Source: GCA-003244245 sp050699655 (lineage in GTDB: Bacteria; Actinomycetota; Actinomycetes; Mycobacteriales; Pseudonocardiaceae). Taken from it: a stretch of DNA of 19,684 nucleotides. How positions within the stretch are numbered: position 1 is the first letter of the stretch; every line of letters starts with the position of its first letter. This document shows positions 8,001 through 15,330 of this stretch, piece by piece. The notes beneath the pieces were generated by a model, which saw only the letters and a list, made by a program, of their open reading frames with translations, was not told the origin of the DNA and ran no database searches. Made by a program: the position numbers and the translations under genes. The stretch is taken from assembly GCA_050699655.1 (NCBI GenBank), contig JBOHFJ010000035.1, positions 1 through 19,684 on the forward strand, given 5' to 3'.

Positions 8001-8023
8001 AGGGGTGCTACCGCAGCACCCCT
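8001..8023 (+). repeat. 9-bp hairpin in the DUF3800 leader
   Basis: AGGGGTGCT (8001-8009) and AGCACCCCT (8015-8023) are perfectly complementary around a 5-nt loop. The left arm runs into TGCTAC (8006-8011), the same core as the operator arm at 7982-7987, 24 bp away. It could be a second binding site for the XRE regulator or an RNA hairpin in the 5' leader. No T-run follows, so it is not an intrinsic terminator on the plus strand. Confidence 0.5.
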
Positions 8024-8052
8024 GGCGGCACACGCAGAAAGAAGATCGCCTG

Positions 8053-8754
8053 ATGACCACCCCTGCCGTCGGCGGCTTCCGGCTGTTCTACGTTGACGAC
8101 TCCGGGGCCGAGGTCACCGGGTATGTCGTGTTTGCCTGGGTAGAGTGCATGTCCCTGAATTGGGGCGGCGGCCTGCGCTCCTGGTTGGACCTGCGGAAGG
8201 ATCTCTACGCGCGGTACCAGATCCCACCGTCCGCCGAGCTGCACGCGACGAAGTTCATCGCCGGTCGCGGCAACCCGTCACAGAACCCAGGGGTAAACAT
8301 GTCCAAGAGTGCCCGCCAGGACGTCGCCGAGTTGGCTTTGGCTACCATCTGTGGTTGCCCTGAGCTGCACGTCGGTGTGGTATACCGGCAGACCACCGCT
8401 CGCCAGAAGGGGTATGCCGTCGAACGGGACGCTGCCTACGTCGGGCTGGTGAACCACCTCGACACCCGGCTCAGTGCGGCCCGAGAGCATGGCATGATCA
8501 TCATGGACGGCAACGGTATCGGTACACACGGGTACTACAGCGCTCACCGCGGGCTCAAGCTGAGCGCTCGGAGCCTGATTGAGGACCCTCTGTTTGTCCC
8601 GGCGCACCGCTCGGCTTGGGTGCAGATGGCGGATCTCGTGGCCTGGACCGCATACCAGGGTCTGCTGCGGCACCCGGGAAAGAAGTTCTCGTGGGGTTGG
8701 TACGACCGATACCTGCGAAGCTGCGACGTCAACGGCGGCCCGCTGACTGTCTGA
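8053..8754 (+). CDS. DUF3800 domain protein
   Basis: This 233-residue protein has the DUF3800 signature: the opening strand LFYVDDSG (D15, D16), the ELHATKF segment (E62), an IIMDGNG strand (D152) and the closing QMADLVAW helix (D194). The spread of conserved acidic residues after hydrophobic strands would suit a metal-dependent nuclease or phosphoesterase fold, but no activity is established for the family that I can cite; this is inference. The ATG at 8053 is chosen over an in-frame GTG at 8005, because the GTG lies inside a hairpin and has no ribosome site, while a purine-rich stretch (AGAAAGAAGA, about 8036-8045) precedes the ATG. DUF3800 genes are often found near restriction and defence genes. 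Here the gene is divergent from the XRE-STAND gene and shares its operator region. Confidence 0.8.
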   Translation: MTTPAVGGFRLFYVDDSGAEVTGYVVFAWVECMSLNWGGGLRSWLDLRKDLYARYQIPPSAELHATKFIAGRGNPSQNPGVNMSKSARQDVAELALATICGCPELHVGVVYRQTTARQKGYAVERDAAYVGLVNHLDTRLSAAREHGMIIMDGNGIGTHGYYSAHRGLKLSARSLIEDPLFVPAHRSAWVQMADLVAWTAYQGLLRHPGKKFSWGWYDRYLRSCDVNGGPLTV

Positions 8755-8765
8755 ACACACCCCCG

Positions 8766-8806
8766 AAAAAAGCTAGACCTGCCGATCCACATGTGTGGGG
8801 CAGGTC
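8766..8806 (-). terminator. Intrinsic terminator of the rib/PH operon
   Basis: Bases 8776-8783 pair with 8799-8806 (8 bp), and 8787-8790 with 8795-8798 around a 4-nt loop, with a GAT bulge on one side. On the minus strand the stem is followed by GC and a run of six T (8771-8766). It lies about 80 bp beyond the stop of the PH-domain gene and so should end the minus-strand operon. It also lies just after the DUF3800 stop and may help end that transcript, although the plus strand has no T-run. Confidence 0.7.
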
Positions 8807-8887
8807 CGCTAGTAGAGCGTAGCACAGCGTCGCGTAGAAAACCTTCCGGCCGACAGTCCCGCCGAGGCACCCTGCCGGTGAGGTTGT

Positions 8888-9367
8888 TCAGAGTGCCTCC
8901 GACCGCCGATCCGGGCCTGGCGTGCCGCGAGGCCGGGTGTGTTCGGCGTGCACGGCGCGCAGGGCGCGGATGTCTCGCACGGCGTGTCGGCCGTCGACGG
9001 ACTGGATTGCCATCACCGCGATGTACTCATCGTCGGGAAGCTCAAGACGGGCCCATGGGTCACCGTCGGGGAAGGACACCCACAGCACCAGCTCCCAAGG
9101 CAGGGTGCGGGTTCCCAGCAGGTTGCGCACTTCCACGCCCTGGGCGTTAGCACGCACCCGGGGCCGGGCGAACAACAACGCCAGGCCAGCGAGCACCAGC
9201 CCCAGCAACATCATGGCCACCTGGTCGGCGGGCCGGAAATAGACACCGGTCGGCGTGCGCCGCAGCAGTGCGCCGACAACCGCGAACACCGCGACCAACA
9301 ACACCGCTGCGGCGATCGCGATGCGACGGGCCTTGCGGGGCCGGGCCTCGCACAGGGTGCCGGTCAT
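8888..9367 (-). CDS. Bacterial PH-domain membrane protein (Rv1417-like)
   Basis: This 159-residue protein has two membrane segments (about residues 14-36 and 48-68), followed by a small PH-like beta domain (about 69-135: RVRANAQGVEVRNLLG, then LPWELVLWVSF) and a charged tail. Its place directly after ribH matches the actinobacterial order in which a PH-domain membrane protein follows ribH (Rv1417 in M. tuberculosis). The ATG at 9367 is chosen because it overlaps the ribH stop as ATGA; an in-frame ATG four codons earlier (9379) lies inside ribH. No enzymatic role is known to me. Co-transcription with the riboflavin genes is clear from the overlap. Confidence 0.8.
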   Translation of the reverse strand: MTGTLCEARPRKARRIAIAAAVLLVAVFAVVGALLRRTPTGVYFRPADQVAMMLLGLVLAGLALLFARPRVRANAQGVEVRNLLGTRTLPWELVLWVSFPDGDPWARLELPDDEYIAVMAIQSVDGRHAVRDIRALRAVHAEHTRPRGTPGPDRRSEAL

Positions 9368-9855
9368 GTCGCATCCCACCGCGCCTGGCGCAACTCACGC
9401 AGCACCAGAGCGGTCTGCAGCGCGGCGACGCAGGACTGGAAGCCTTTGTCCTCCACGGAGGAGGGCAACCCGCAGCGGTCCAGGGCCTGCGCCTCGGTGT
9501 CGCAGGTGAGCACGCCGTTGCCGACCGGGATCCCCTCGTCCAGCGCGACCCTGGTGAGCCCGGCGGTGACCGCGTCGCAGACGTAGTCGAAGTGCGGGGT
9601 GCCACCGCGGATCACCACCCCGAGCGCGAGCACAGCGTCGTGCGCCCGGGCCAGTTCCTGGCACACCACGGGCAGCTCGACGGCTCCTGGCACCCGCACC
9701 ACCGTCGGCTCGGCGATCCCAGCCTGGGCGGCGGCGGCACTCGCCCGCTCCAGCAGTGCCGTGGTGATCCGCGGGTGCCAGCGGGTCGCGGCGATGCCCA
9801 GCCGCAGCCGCGCGCAGCACGGCACCTCCAGCGCGGGCTGGCCGGTCCCACTCAT
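9364..9855 (-). CDS. ribH: 6,7-dimethyl-8-ribityllumazine synthase
   Basis: RibH condenses 5-amino-6-ribitylamino-uracil with 3,4-dihydroxy-2-butanone 4-phosphate to give lumazine, the penultimate step of riboflavin synthesis. The 163-residue length is normal. Visible family motifs are W26 in the substrate-stacking position, VPGAVELP (55-62), GVVIRGGTPHFDYV (79-92) with the catalytic histidine H88, and GNGVLT (112-117). DKGFQSCVAAL (136-146) stands for the usual NKG..AA..AL helix. The gene overlaps ribBA upstream (ATGA at 9852-9855) and the PH-domain gene downstream (ATGA at 9364-9367). Confidence 0.95.
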   Translation of the reverse strand: MSGTGQPALEVPCCARLRLGIAATRWHPRITTALLERASAAAAQAGIAEPTVVRVPGAVELPVVCQELARAHDAVLALGVVIRGGTPHFDYVCDAVTAGLTRVALDEGIPVGNGVLTCDTEAQALDRCGLPSSVEDKGFQSCVAALQTALVLRELRQARWDAT

Positions 9856-11111
9856 GGCCGCGCTCGCTCAGCGCGGGCCACACCCGTGGGGTCCAGGCCG
9901 TCGAGGTCATGACCCATCCGGTCGCGCTTGGTGCGCAGGTAGCGCAGGTTCTCCGGATTCGGCCGGATGGGCAGCGCAACTCTCCCGGTGATCGTCAGGC
10001 CATAACCTTCCAGGCCGGCCCGCTTGGCCGGGTTGTTGGTGAGCAACCGCATCGAGCGCACGCCCAGATCCACCAGGATCTGCGCGCCGGTGCCGTAGTC
10101 CCGGGCGTCGGCGGGCATGCCCAGGGCGAGGTTAGCGTCCACAGTGTCGGCGCCGGCATCCTGCAGCTGGTAGGCCTGCAGCTTGTGCATCAGCCCGATG
10201 CCGCGGCCCTCGTGACCGCGCACGTAGAGCACCACCCCCCGGCCCTCGGCGGCGACGGCGGCCAGGGCCGCGTCCAGCTGGGGGCCGCAGTCGCAGCGCA
10301 ACGAGCCGAACACGTCACCGGTGAGGCATTCCGAGTGCACCCGCACCAGCACGTCGGCCCCGTCCCCGATCTCCCCGGTGATCAGCGCGATGTGCTCGAC
10401 CCCATCGAGCAGCGAGTCGAACCCGATCGCGGTGAACTCCCCGTGCGCGGTCGGGATCCGGGCCTGCGCGACCCGCTCCACCTGCTTCTCGAACCGCCTC
10501 CGGTAAGCGATGAGATCAGCGATGGTGATCAGCGTTAGGTCGTGCTCAGCGGCGAAGACCTCCAGCTCGTCGCGCCGGGCCATCTCACCGGGATCCTTCG
10601 CCGAGACGATCTCGCACAACACTCCGGCCGGCGGCAGCCCAGCCAGCCGCACCAGGTCCACCGCGGCCTCGGTGTGCCCGGGGCGGCGCAGCACCCCGCC
10701 TTCCCTGGCCCGCAGCGGCACGACGTGACCCGGGCGAGCGAAGTCGACCGACTTGGCGTCCGGGTCGGCCAGCAGCCGGATGGTGTGCGCCCGGTCCGCC
10801 GCCGAGATCCCGGTCGTGACGCCCTCGCGGGCGTCCACCGTCACGGTGTAGGCGGTGCCCCGCTTGTCCTGGTTGGTGTGGAACATCGGCGGCAGGTCCA
10901 ACCGGTCGCAGTCCTGCCCGGTCAGCGGCACGCAGACATACCCCGAGGTGTACCGGACCGTGAACGCCAGCAGCTCAGGAGTCGCCCGCGCCGCGGCGAA
11001 GATCAGGTCTCCTTCGTTCTCCCGTTCCTCGTCGTCCACCACGATCACCGGGCGCCCGGCGGCCACGTCGGCGATCGCCCGATCGATGCCGGCAAAGGCG
11101 CTCTGCGTCAT
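9852..11111 (-). CDS. ribBA: Bifunctional DHBP synthase / GTP cyclohydrolase II
   Basis: This 419-residue enzyme starts both arms of riboflavin synthesis. The N-terminal half (about 1-200) makes 3,4-dihydroxy-2-butanone 4-phosphate from ribulose 5-phosphate: DDEERENEGDLIF (26-38) and RPGHTEAAVDL (143-153). The C-terminal half opens the GTP ring: zinc ligands in SECLTGDVFGSLRCDC (C262, C273, C275), YVRGHEGRGIGL (296-307), DYGTGAQIL and LLTNNPAKRAGLEGYGL. Both active sites look intact. The ATG at 11111 is preferred over one at 11135 because a strong GGGAGGGAGGA lies directly before it. The upstream gene on the same strand ends 74 bp away. I see no FMN riboswitch in that gap. Confidence 0.93.
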   Translation of the reverse strand: MTQSAFAGIDRAIADVAAGRPVIVVDDEERENEGDLIFAAARATPELLAFTVRYTSGYVCVPLTGQDCDRLDLPPMFHTNQDKRGTAYTVTVDAREGVTTGISAADRAHTIRLLADPDAKSVDFARPGHVVPLRAREGGVLRRPGHTEAAVDLVRLAGLPPAGVLCEIVSAKDPGEMARRDELEVFAAEHDLTLITIADLIAYRRRFEKQVERVAQARIPTAHGEFTAIGFDSLLDGVEHIALITGEIGDGADVLVRVHSECLTGDVFGSLRCDCGPQLDAALAAVAAEGRGVVLYVRGHEGRGIGLMHKLQAYQLQDAGADTVDANLALGMPADARDYGTGAQILVDLGVRSMRLLTNNPAKRAGLEGYGLTITGRVALPIRPNPENLRYLRTKRDRMGHDLDGLDPTGVARAERARP

Positions 11112-11115
11112 CGCG

Positions 11116-11128
11116 TCCTCCCTCCCTC
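11116..11128 (-). promoter_or_regulatory. Strong ribosome binding site for ribBA
   Basis: GAGGGAGGGAGGA on the minus strand ends four bases before the ATG at 11111, with GGAGG repeats at workable distances. It is downstream of the alternative ATG at 11135 and so decides the start. Confidence 0.75.
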
Positions 11129-11141
11129 GCATCATCCCCCA

Positions 11142-11163
11142 GCGCCACCTTTACCGGAGGCGC
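11142..11163 (-). other. Hairpin between the mce-associated gene and ribBA
   Basis: Bases 11142-11149 can pair with 11156-11163 (seven pairs and one A-A mismatch) around a 6-nt loop. It lies in the 74-bp gap between the Mce-associated gene and ribBA. No T-run follows on the minus strand, so a standard intrinsic terminator is unlikely. It may mark a processing site or modest attenuation. Function is unknown. Confidence 0.35.
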
Positions 11164-11185
11164 GATGTGATCAGGATAACCGCGC

Positions 11186-11803
11186 TCAACGTCCCGCGGG
11201 CTTGGCTGCGGGGCACGCTCCGGACACCGCGTTTGCGGCGTCGATCGGCGCCAGCTTGTCAACCTTCCAGACATTGACGTCACGGTCGTCACGACGCATC
11301 TCAAGCTGTATGCGCCTGCGTACGCAGCTCATGTCACCTTGTCCATACTGGGGCTCATTTTGGGGATCATGTTGGGAGGTGACGTCCACGCCGACGATGA
11401 CCCGCGCGGTACCCGCATGCTCGTCGAGCTCGGCGACCGCGCCGTCGAGGGTCCTTGCGGTCGTGGTCGTTTTTGAGTCGGTGATGGCACGGGCGTAGGT
11501 ATCCCGGTTGGCGCGCACCTCATCCCGCAGCGAGCCGGTCGCCGACTGCTCCCACAGCGTCAACCCGTCCTGCACCCGCCGGTAGTCGAGGGTGTTGAGG
11601 TTGACCGTGGCCTGCTGGGCATCCCGCAGCACGGCATCCCGGGCCATTCCCAGAGCGAGGGACTCATCGTGGGCGGCCCGGTACCAGGACAGGCCGAACC
11701 AGCCGGCGGCGAGGAGAGCGACCGCGGTGAGCACCGCAACCGCGATGGTGGCCGTCCGTAGCGGCCCACCTGGGAAAGCCCGGATGGTGGCGGTGTCGGT
11801 CAT
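11186..11803 (-). CDS. Mce-associated membrane protein (Mam/Mas type)
   Basis: This 205-residue protein has an N-terminal membrane segment (about 16-40), followed by a helical stretch and an NTF2-like beta domain (ARVIVGVDVTSQ, RRRIQLEMRRDDRDVNVWKVDKL), the usual layout of Mce-associated proteins encoded after mceF. These proteins are thought to stabilise the Mce transporter in the cell envelope, as OrfA/OrfB do for Mce4. The start ATG overlaps the mceF stop (ATGA at 11800-11803). Only one such gene is present here, whereas many mce operons have two or more. The family call rests on layout and position. Confidence 0.8.
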   Translation of the reverse strand: MTDTATIRAFPGGPLRTATIAVAVLTAVALLAAGWFGLSWYRAAHDESLALGMARDAVLRDAQQATVNLNTLDYRRVQDGLTLWEQSATGSLRDEVRANRDTYARAITDSKTTTTARTLDGAVAELDEHAGTARVIVGVDVTSQHDPQNEPQYGQGDMSCVRRRIQLEMRRDDRDVNVWKVDKLAPIDAANAVSGACPAAKPAGR

Positions 11804-12948
11804 GGCCGTCCAGGGTAGGGGGCGGCCGGAACCGGAACCCCCGCGCGGGGGACGTTCCGCGCACCGCGGACCTCGGTCGCACTGCCCGGCGGCTCGGCGC
11901 AGAAGGCGTTGCGGTTCGCCGGGATCGGCACGATGTCCGTCCCGGACCGTCTGATGGTGCTCTCGTAGCCACGCACGCAGGCGTACGGGTCGAAGACGTC
12001 GAGCGCCAGCCCGAGGTGCGCGAAACCATCGTCGGGCACCACCGATGAAGCGGTCACGGCGATGACCAGCGGGTAGGTGGCCAGCAGCTGGCGCAGTGCG
12101 GCCTGCCGGGGCAGCGCGACTCGGGACACCGTGAGCAGGTCGGCGAGCAGCTGGCCGATCTGGCCGCCGCTGTCCTGGATCAACCCGCTGGTCTGAGCCG
12201 AGAACCGCGGCGCCGCCCCGATCAGTCGGCGGATGTCCGGGTCCGAGGACCGCAGCTGCGCGGCGAGCAGCGCGAGGTCCCGGCTGAAGGAGATGATCGC
12301 GCTGGACTGCTCGTTCTGGGTCCGCAACACCACCTGCCCGTCTTTGACCAGGATCAAGGTCTGCGGCAGGGCGGCAATGGCGTCGCGGGTGAACGCGTCG
12401 CTGGTGTCCAGCAGGGTCTGAAGCTCCGGTCCGGTGCCGGTGAACCCGGTGCCCAGCTCGTCCACGACGGTGCGCAGTGAGTCCAGTGGCACCGAGCGGA
12501 GGAAAGTGTCCAGGTTTGCGATCAGCTCGTCTACCGGAACCGGCGTGCTGACCCGGGAAGCTGGGATCACCGACCCCGCTGTCAGCTTCGGGCCGTCCAG
12601 GCGCCGGGGTCGTAGATCGACGAACTGCTCACCGATCACGGACAGGTTGGTCACCGCGGCGTCCAGGTCGGCCGGAATGGGCGCCGCATCGGGTTTGATC
12701 TCCAGTTGCGCATCGACGCCCTGGTTGGTCAGCCGCAGCGGACCGACCCGGCCGACGCTGACGCCACGATAGCTGACATCCGCCCCGGTGAAGATCCCGC
12801 CGGAATCAGTGAGCTGCAGAGTCACTGGGTAGGGGCCGGCGCCGAGCAACTCGCCCGCATCCAGGTAGCGGACGCTGACATAGCCCACCCCGAGTACGGA
12901 CACGACGACGAACGCCAGGAGCTGGAGCCGAACTGTGGTGCTAATCAT
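11800..12948 (-). CDS. mceF: MCE-family protein MceF
   Basis: This 382-residue protein is the sixth Mce protein of the operon. It has an N-terminal membrane anchor (about 7-28), an MlaD/MCE beta-barrel domain (about 38-118: VTLQLTDSGGIFTGADVSYRG, VGRVGPL, NLSVIGEQFVDLRP) and a long helical region that would form part of the tunnel crossing the periplasm-like space. The tail is Pro/Arg/Ala-rich and contains paired cysteines (YACVRGYES and AFCAEPPG), common in MceF. The start overlaps the mceE stop and the stop overlaps the Mce-associated gene. The transported substrate (lipid, sterol or other) cannot be read from the sequence. Confidence 0.88.
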   Translation of the reverse strand: MISTTVRLQLLAFVVVSVLGVGYVSVRYLDAGELLGAGPYPVTLQLTDSGGIFTGADVSYRGVSVGRVGPLRLTNQGVDAQLEIKPDAAPIPADLDAAVTNLSVIGEQFVDLRPRRLDGPKLTAGSVIPASRVSTPVPVDELIANLDTFLRSVPLDSLRTVVDELGTGFTGTGPELQTLLDTSDAFTRDAIAALPQTLILVKDGQVVLRTQNEQSSAIISFSRDLALLAAQLRSSDPDIRRLIGAAPRFSAQTSGLIQDSGGQIGQLLADLLTVSRVALPRQAALRQLLATYPLVIAVTASSVVPDDGFAHLGLALDVFDPYACVRGYESTIRRSGTDIVPIPANRNAFCAEPPGSATEVRGARNVPRAGVPVPAAPYPGRP

Positions 12949-14147
12949 GATGGTGCTCCCCTCAGCGGAGGGCGCAGCAGCGGTCCTAGCAACGGTCCGC
13001 CGGGGGCCAGCGGCTGCCCGAGCTGCGGGGGCACCCCCATCAGCGGCTGACCGGAGGCGGCGAAGTCGTCCAGCACCGTGCCGAGGTTCAGATCAGCCCG
13101 GACATACAGGTTGGCGTAGTCGCCCTTGAACGCCTCGCGGACGGCCCCGTCGGTGAACGGGTAGGTAGCGATGAGTTGCAGCGCGTTGGGTAGATCCTGA
13201 CCCGCGGCAGCTAGTTGCGCCAGGGTGGGACGCAGCAGTTGCAGGTCCGCGAGCACGTTGTCGCGGCTTCGGTTGATTGTGTCGGAGGCGAGCACCGACA
13301 GCCGGTCCAGCGCCTGAAGCGTGCCGGTGAGCTGGGTGCGCTGGTCGGCGAGCACCTGCAAGCCCGGTGCCAGCCCGTCCAGTGCGGTGGCGATCTCCCC
13401 GCGCCGCCGGGCGAGTGTGGCGGACAGCCGGTCCAGGGCGTCCAATGCCCGGTTGACCTCGGCCTTGCGCGCATCCAGACCGGATACCAGCGTGTTCAGG
13501 TCGGACAGCAGGGCGCGCAGTTGCGGCTCATGGCCGGCCAGAGCTGCGTTCAGCTCGGTCGCGATTGTTCGGATCTGGTCGATGCCGCCTCCGTTGAGCA
13601 GCAACGACAGTGCCCCCAGCACCTCCTCGACGTCAGTGGCGCGGCTGGTGCGCGTCACCGGGATCCGGTCGCCGTCGGCCAGCTTGCCTCGCGGTGGCTC
13701 AGCGGTGGGTACCGCAAGATCCACGAACTTCTCCCCCAGCAAGCTGGTGGTGCGCACCCGGGCGACGGCGTTGGCGGGCAACTCGACAGTCCGGTTCAGC
13801 TCCAGAGTGACTATCGCGTGCCAGGTGTCGGGGGCGAGCGTGATGTTCCTGACCGTGCCGACTGACACGTCGTTGACCTTCACCAGGGACTGCGGCACCA
13901 GCTCCAGGACGTCGGAGAACTCCGCGGTGACCTGGTAGGGGTGCTCGCCGGTGTCCGCCCCGCCGGGCAGCGGCACGCTCTGCAGCCCCCCTTGGAGCAC
14001 ACCGCAGCCCGCCGCGAAGGCCACCATGATCGACACAGTGACCAGTGACGCCGCTGCGGGGAGCCGGCCCCTCACTTGTTTGTCCGCGGCACGAGTCATT
14101 TGCGTGCCTTCGGCACGGTTCATTTGCGTGCCTTCGGCACGGTTCAT
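12945..14147 (-). CDS. mceE: MCE-family lipoprotein MceE
   Basis: This fifth Mce protein is 400 residues from the coupled start. A hydrophobic segment ends in a lipobox-like FAAGC (C48), as expected for MceE, which is usually a lipoprotein. The MCE domain follows (about 70-150: YQVTAEFSDVLELVPQSLVKV, VSVGTVRNITL, TSLLGEKFVDLAVP), then helices with heptad leucines. The N-terminus is odd: a 24-bp tandem repeat gives MNRAEGTQ twice before MTRAADKQ, so ATGs at 14147, 14123 and 14099 are all in frame. The first overlaps the mceD stop (ATGA). The third would give a more normal signal peptide with 14 residues before the hydrophobic stretch. The actual start is uncertain. Confidence 0.87.
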   Translation of the reverse strand: MNRAEGTQMNRAEGTQMTRAADKQVRGRLPAAASLVTVSIMVAFAAGCGVLQGGLQSVPLPGGADTGEHPYQVTAEFSDVLELVPQSLVKVNDVSVGTVRNITLAPDTWHAIVTLELNRTVELPANAVARVRTTSLLGEKFVDLAVPTAEPPRGKLADGDRIPVTRTSRATDVEEVLGALSLLLNGGGIDQIRTIATELNAALAGHEPQLRALLSDLNTLVSGLDARKAEVNRALDALDRLSATLARRRGEIATALDGLAPGLQVLADQRTQLTGTLQALDRLSVLASDTINRSRDNVLADLQLLRPTLAQLAAAGQDLPNALQLIATYPFTDGAVREAFKGDYANLYVRADLNLGTVLDDFAASGQPLMGVPPQLGQPLAPGGPLLGPLLRPPLRGAPS

Positions 14148-14167
14148 TTGCGTGCCTTCGGCACGGT
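14096..14167 (-). repeat. Three perfect 24-bp tandem copies across the mceD/mceE stop-start junction
   Basis: Copies lie at 14096-14119, 14120-14143 and 14144-14167 and are identical. Each contains a 6-bp hairpin (CGTGCC gaa GGCACG on the minus strand) followed by CAAATGA, so each carries a complete copy of the ATGA overlap that ends mceD and starts mceE. The copy at 14144-14167 encodes the mceD C-terminus and stop; the other two are read in the mceE frame as MNRAEGTQ. The sequence after the last copy (MTRAADKQ) looks like the original mceE start. Confidence 0.95.
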
Positions 14168-15328
14168 CGGCAGCGCCAGCAGGGGCAGCGGCGGTGGCTG
14201 TCCGGCCTGCAGGGAAGTGATCACCTCAGCCACCGGCGGCAGCGGCGCGGCGCCGCTGAGTTGGGGCTCCAGCGCCCGGCAGGTGTCGGCCAGCGTTGCC
14301 GGTACCTGCCGCGGCGTACCGCGCCGGAGCAGCTCGCACACCAACAGGATCGGCGGGGACCGCAGCTCCTCGATGTTCAGGCGGGTGTCCAGAGTGCCGG
14401 ACGAGGCGTTGTAGGCGTCGTCGAGGTTGTTCAGTCCGGTGGGTGCGGTGTCAAGGATGTCGGCCAGTGCGGCCCGCTGCCGCACCAGAACCGCCGTCAC
14501 CTCGATGAGCCGGTCCACGTTCGACTTCAGGACGGCGCGGTTGTCCCGCACGAAAGCGGCCACCTCACCCAGCGCGAGCGACAGTTGCCGCAGCGTGGCG
14601 GCGAGATCGCCGCGCTCACCAGCTAGGAAGTTCGACACGTCGGCGAGCTGGGCGGTGAACTGCCGCGCCTGCGCGTCGTTGGCGGCCAGCGTGGACACGA
14701 AGGACTGCAGCTGGGTGATGGTGGTGAACAGTTCCTTGCGCGACCCGGCCAGCGTGCCGGACAGCTGCCCCAGGTTGCCGATGGTGTCGTGCAGCGCTTG
14801 GCCGTTACCCCGCAAGTTGCTCGCCCCGACGTCGAGCAGGTCAGACAGCGCGCCGTGGCGGTTGACGCCGTTGGGCCCGAGCGTGGTGGCTAGCTCGTTG
14901 GCGGCGCGAGCCAGGTCGTCCACCCCGAGCGGCACCGCCGTGCGCTCGAGCGGGATCACCGCCCCGTCGGCCAGCGTGGGGCCTGTGGTGTAGGCCGGAA
15001 CCAGCTGGATACCGCGACCGGCGACCAGGCTCGGCGACACGACCACAGCCGAGGCGTTGGCCGGCACGGCCACCGAGCGCTCGATCGTCATCACGACCTT
15101 GACGAGGCGGCCCTGCGGCGCCACCGTGGTGATCCTGCCGACCGGCACGCCGAGGATCAGCACCTCGTTGTCCGGAAACACCCCAACCGCGGAGGAGAAG
15201 TAGCCCGTGACGGTGCGCCCGGTGCCGCGGGTCAGCCACCACACACCGGTGGCCGTGAGGAGGCCGAGCACGCAGCCGACCGCGATCACCCGGGCCGCTC
15301 GGCGAGAAGTCCACGCGAACCTCGCCAT
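14144..15328 (-). CDS. mceD: MCE-family protein MceD
   Basis: This 394-residue protein has a membrane anchor (about 12-33), an MCE domain (about 38-118: VTGYFSSAVGVFPDNEVLILGVPVG, SLVAGRGIQLVP), long amphipathic helices, and a proline-rich end (GQPPPLPLLALPTVPKARK). It is the fourth Mce subunit of the importer channel. The ATG at 15328 is two bases after the mceC stop and has a G-rich stretch (15337-15343) eight bases upstream as ribosome site. The frame is open for 28 further codons upstream inside mceC, but that part does not look like an anchor. The last codons lie in the 24-bp repeat. Confidence 0.88.
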   Translation of the reverse strand: MARFAWTSRRAARVIAVGCVLGLLTATGVWWLTRGTGRTVTGYFSSAVGVFPDNEVLILGVPVGRITTVAPQGRLVKVVMTIERSVAVPANASAVVVSPSLVAGRGIQLVPAYTTGPTLADGAVIPLERTAVPLGVDDLARAANELATTLGPNGVNRHGALSDLLDVGASNLRGNGQALHDTIGNLGQLSGTLAGSRKELFTTITQLQSFVSTLAANDAQARQFTAQLADVSNFLAGERGDLAATLRQLSLALGEVAAFVRDNRAVLKSNVDRLIEVTAVLVRQRAALADILDTAPTGLNNLDDAYNASSGTLDTRLNIEELRSPPILLVCELLRRGTPRQVPATLADTCRALEPQLSGAAPLPPVAEVITSLQAGQPPPLPLLALPTVPKARK

Positions 15329-15330
15329 GC

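Noticed and set aside
7030..8001. Plus-strand open frame across the XRE/nuclease end
   Set aside because: It is antisense to clear HTH, nuclease and Walker A motifs and ends in the operator region; no coding signature of its own.
8005..8052. GTG start adding 16 residues to the DUF3800 protein
   Set aside because: The GTG is in the stem of a 9-bp hairpin and has no ribosome site; the family motif YVDDSG normally lies near the N-terminus, which fits the ATG at 8053.
8818..8824. Further operator-like CGTAGCA after the DUF3800 gene
   Set aside because: It is a single seven-base match with no partner arm and lies beyond a terminator, so chance is enough to explain it.
11112..11135. Upstream ATG for ribBA
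   Set aside because: The strong GGGAGGGAGGA site lies between this ATG and the one at 11111, which gives the usual N-terminus of the family.
11112..11185. FMN riboswitch before ribBA
   Set aside because: The gap is only 74 bp and shows none of the conserved RFN helices; an FMN aptamer needs over 100 nt.
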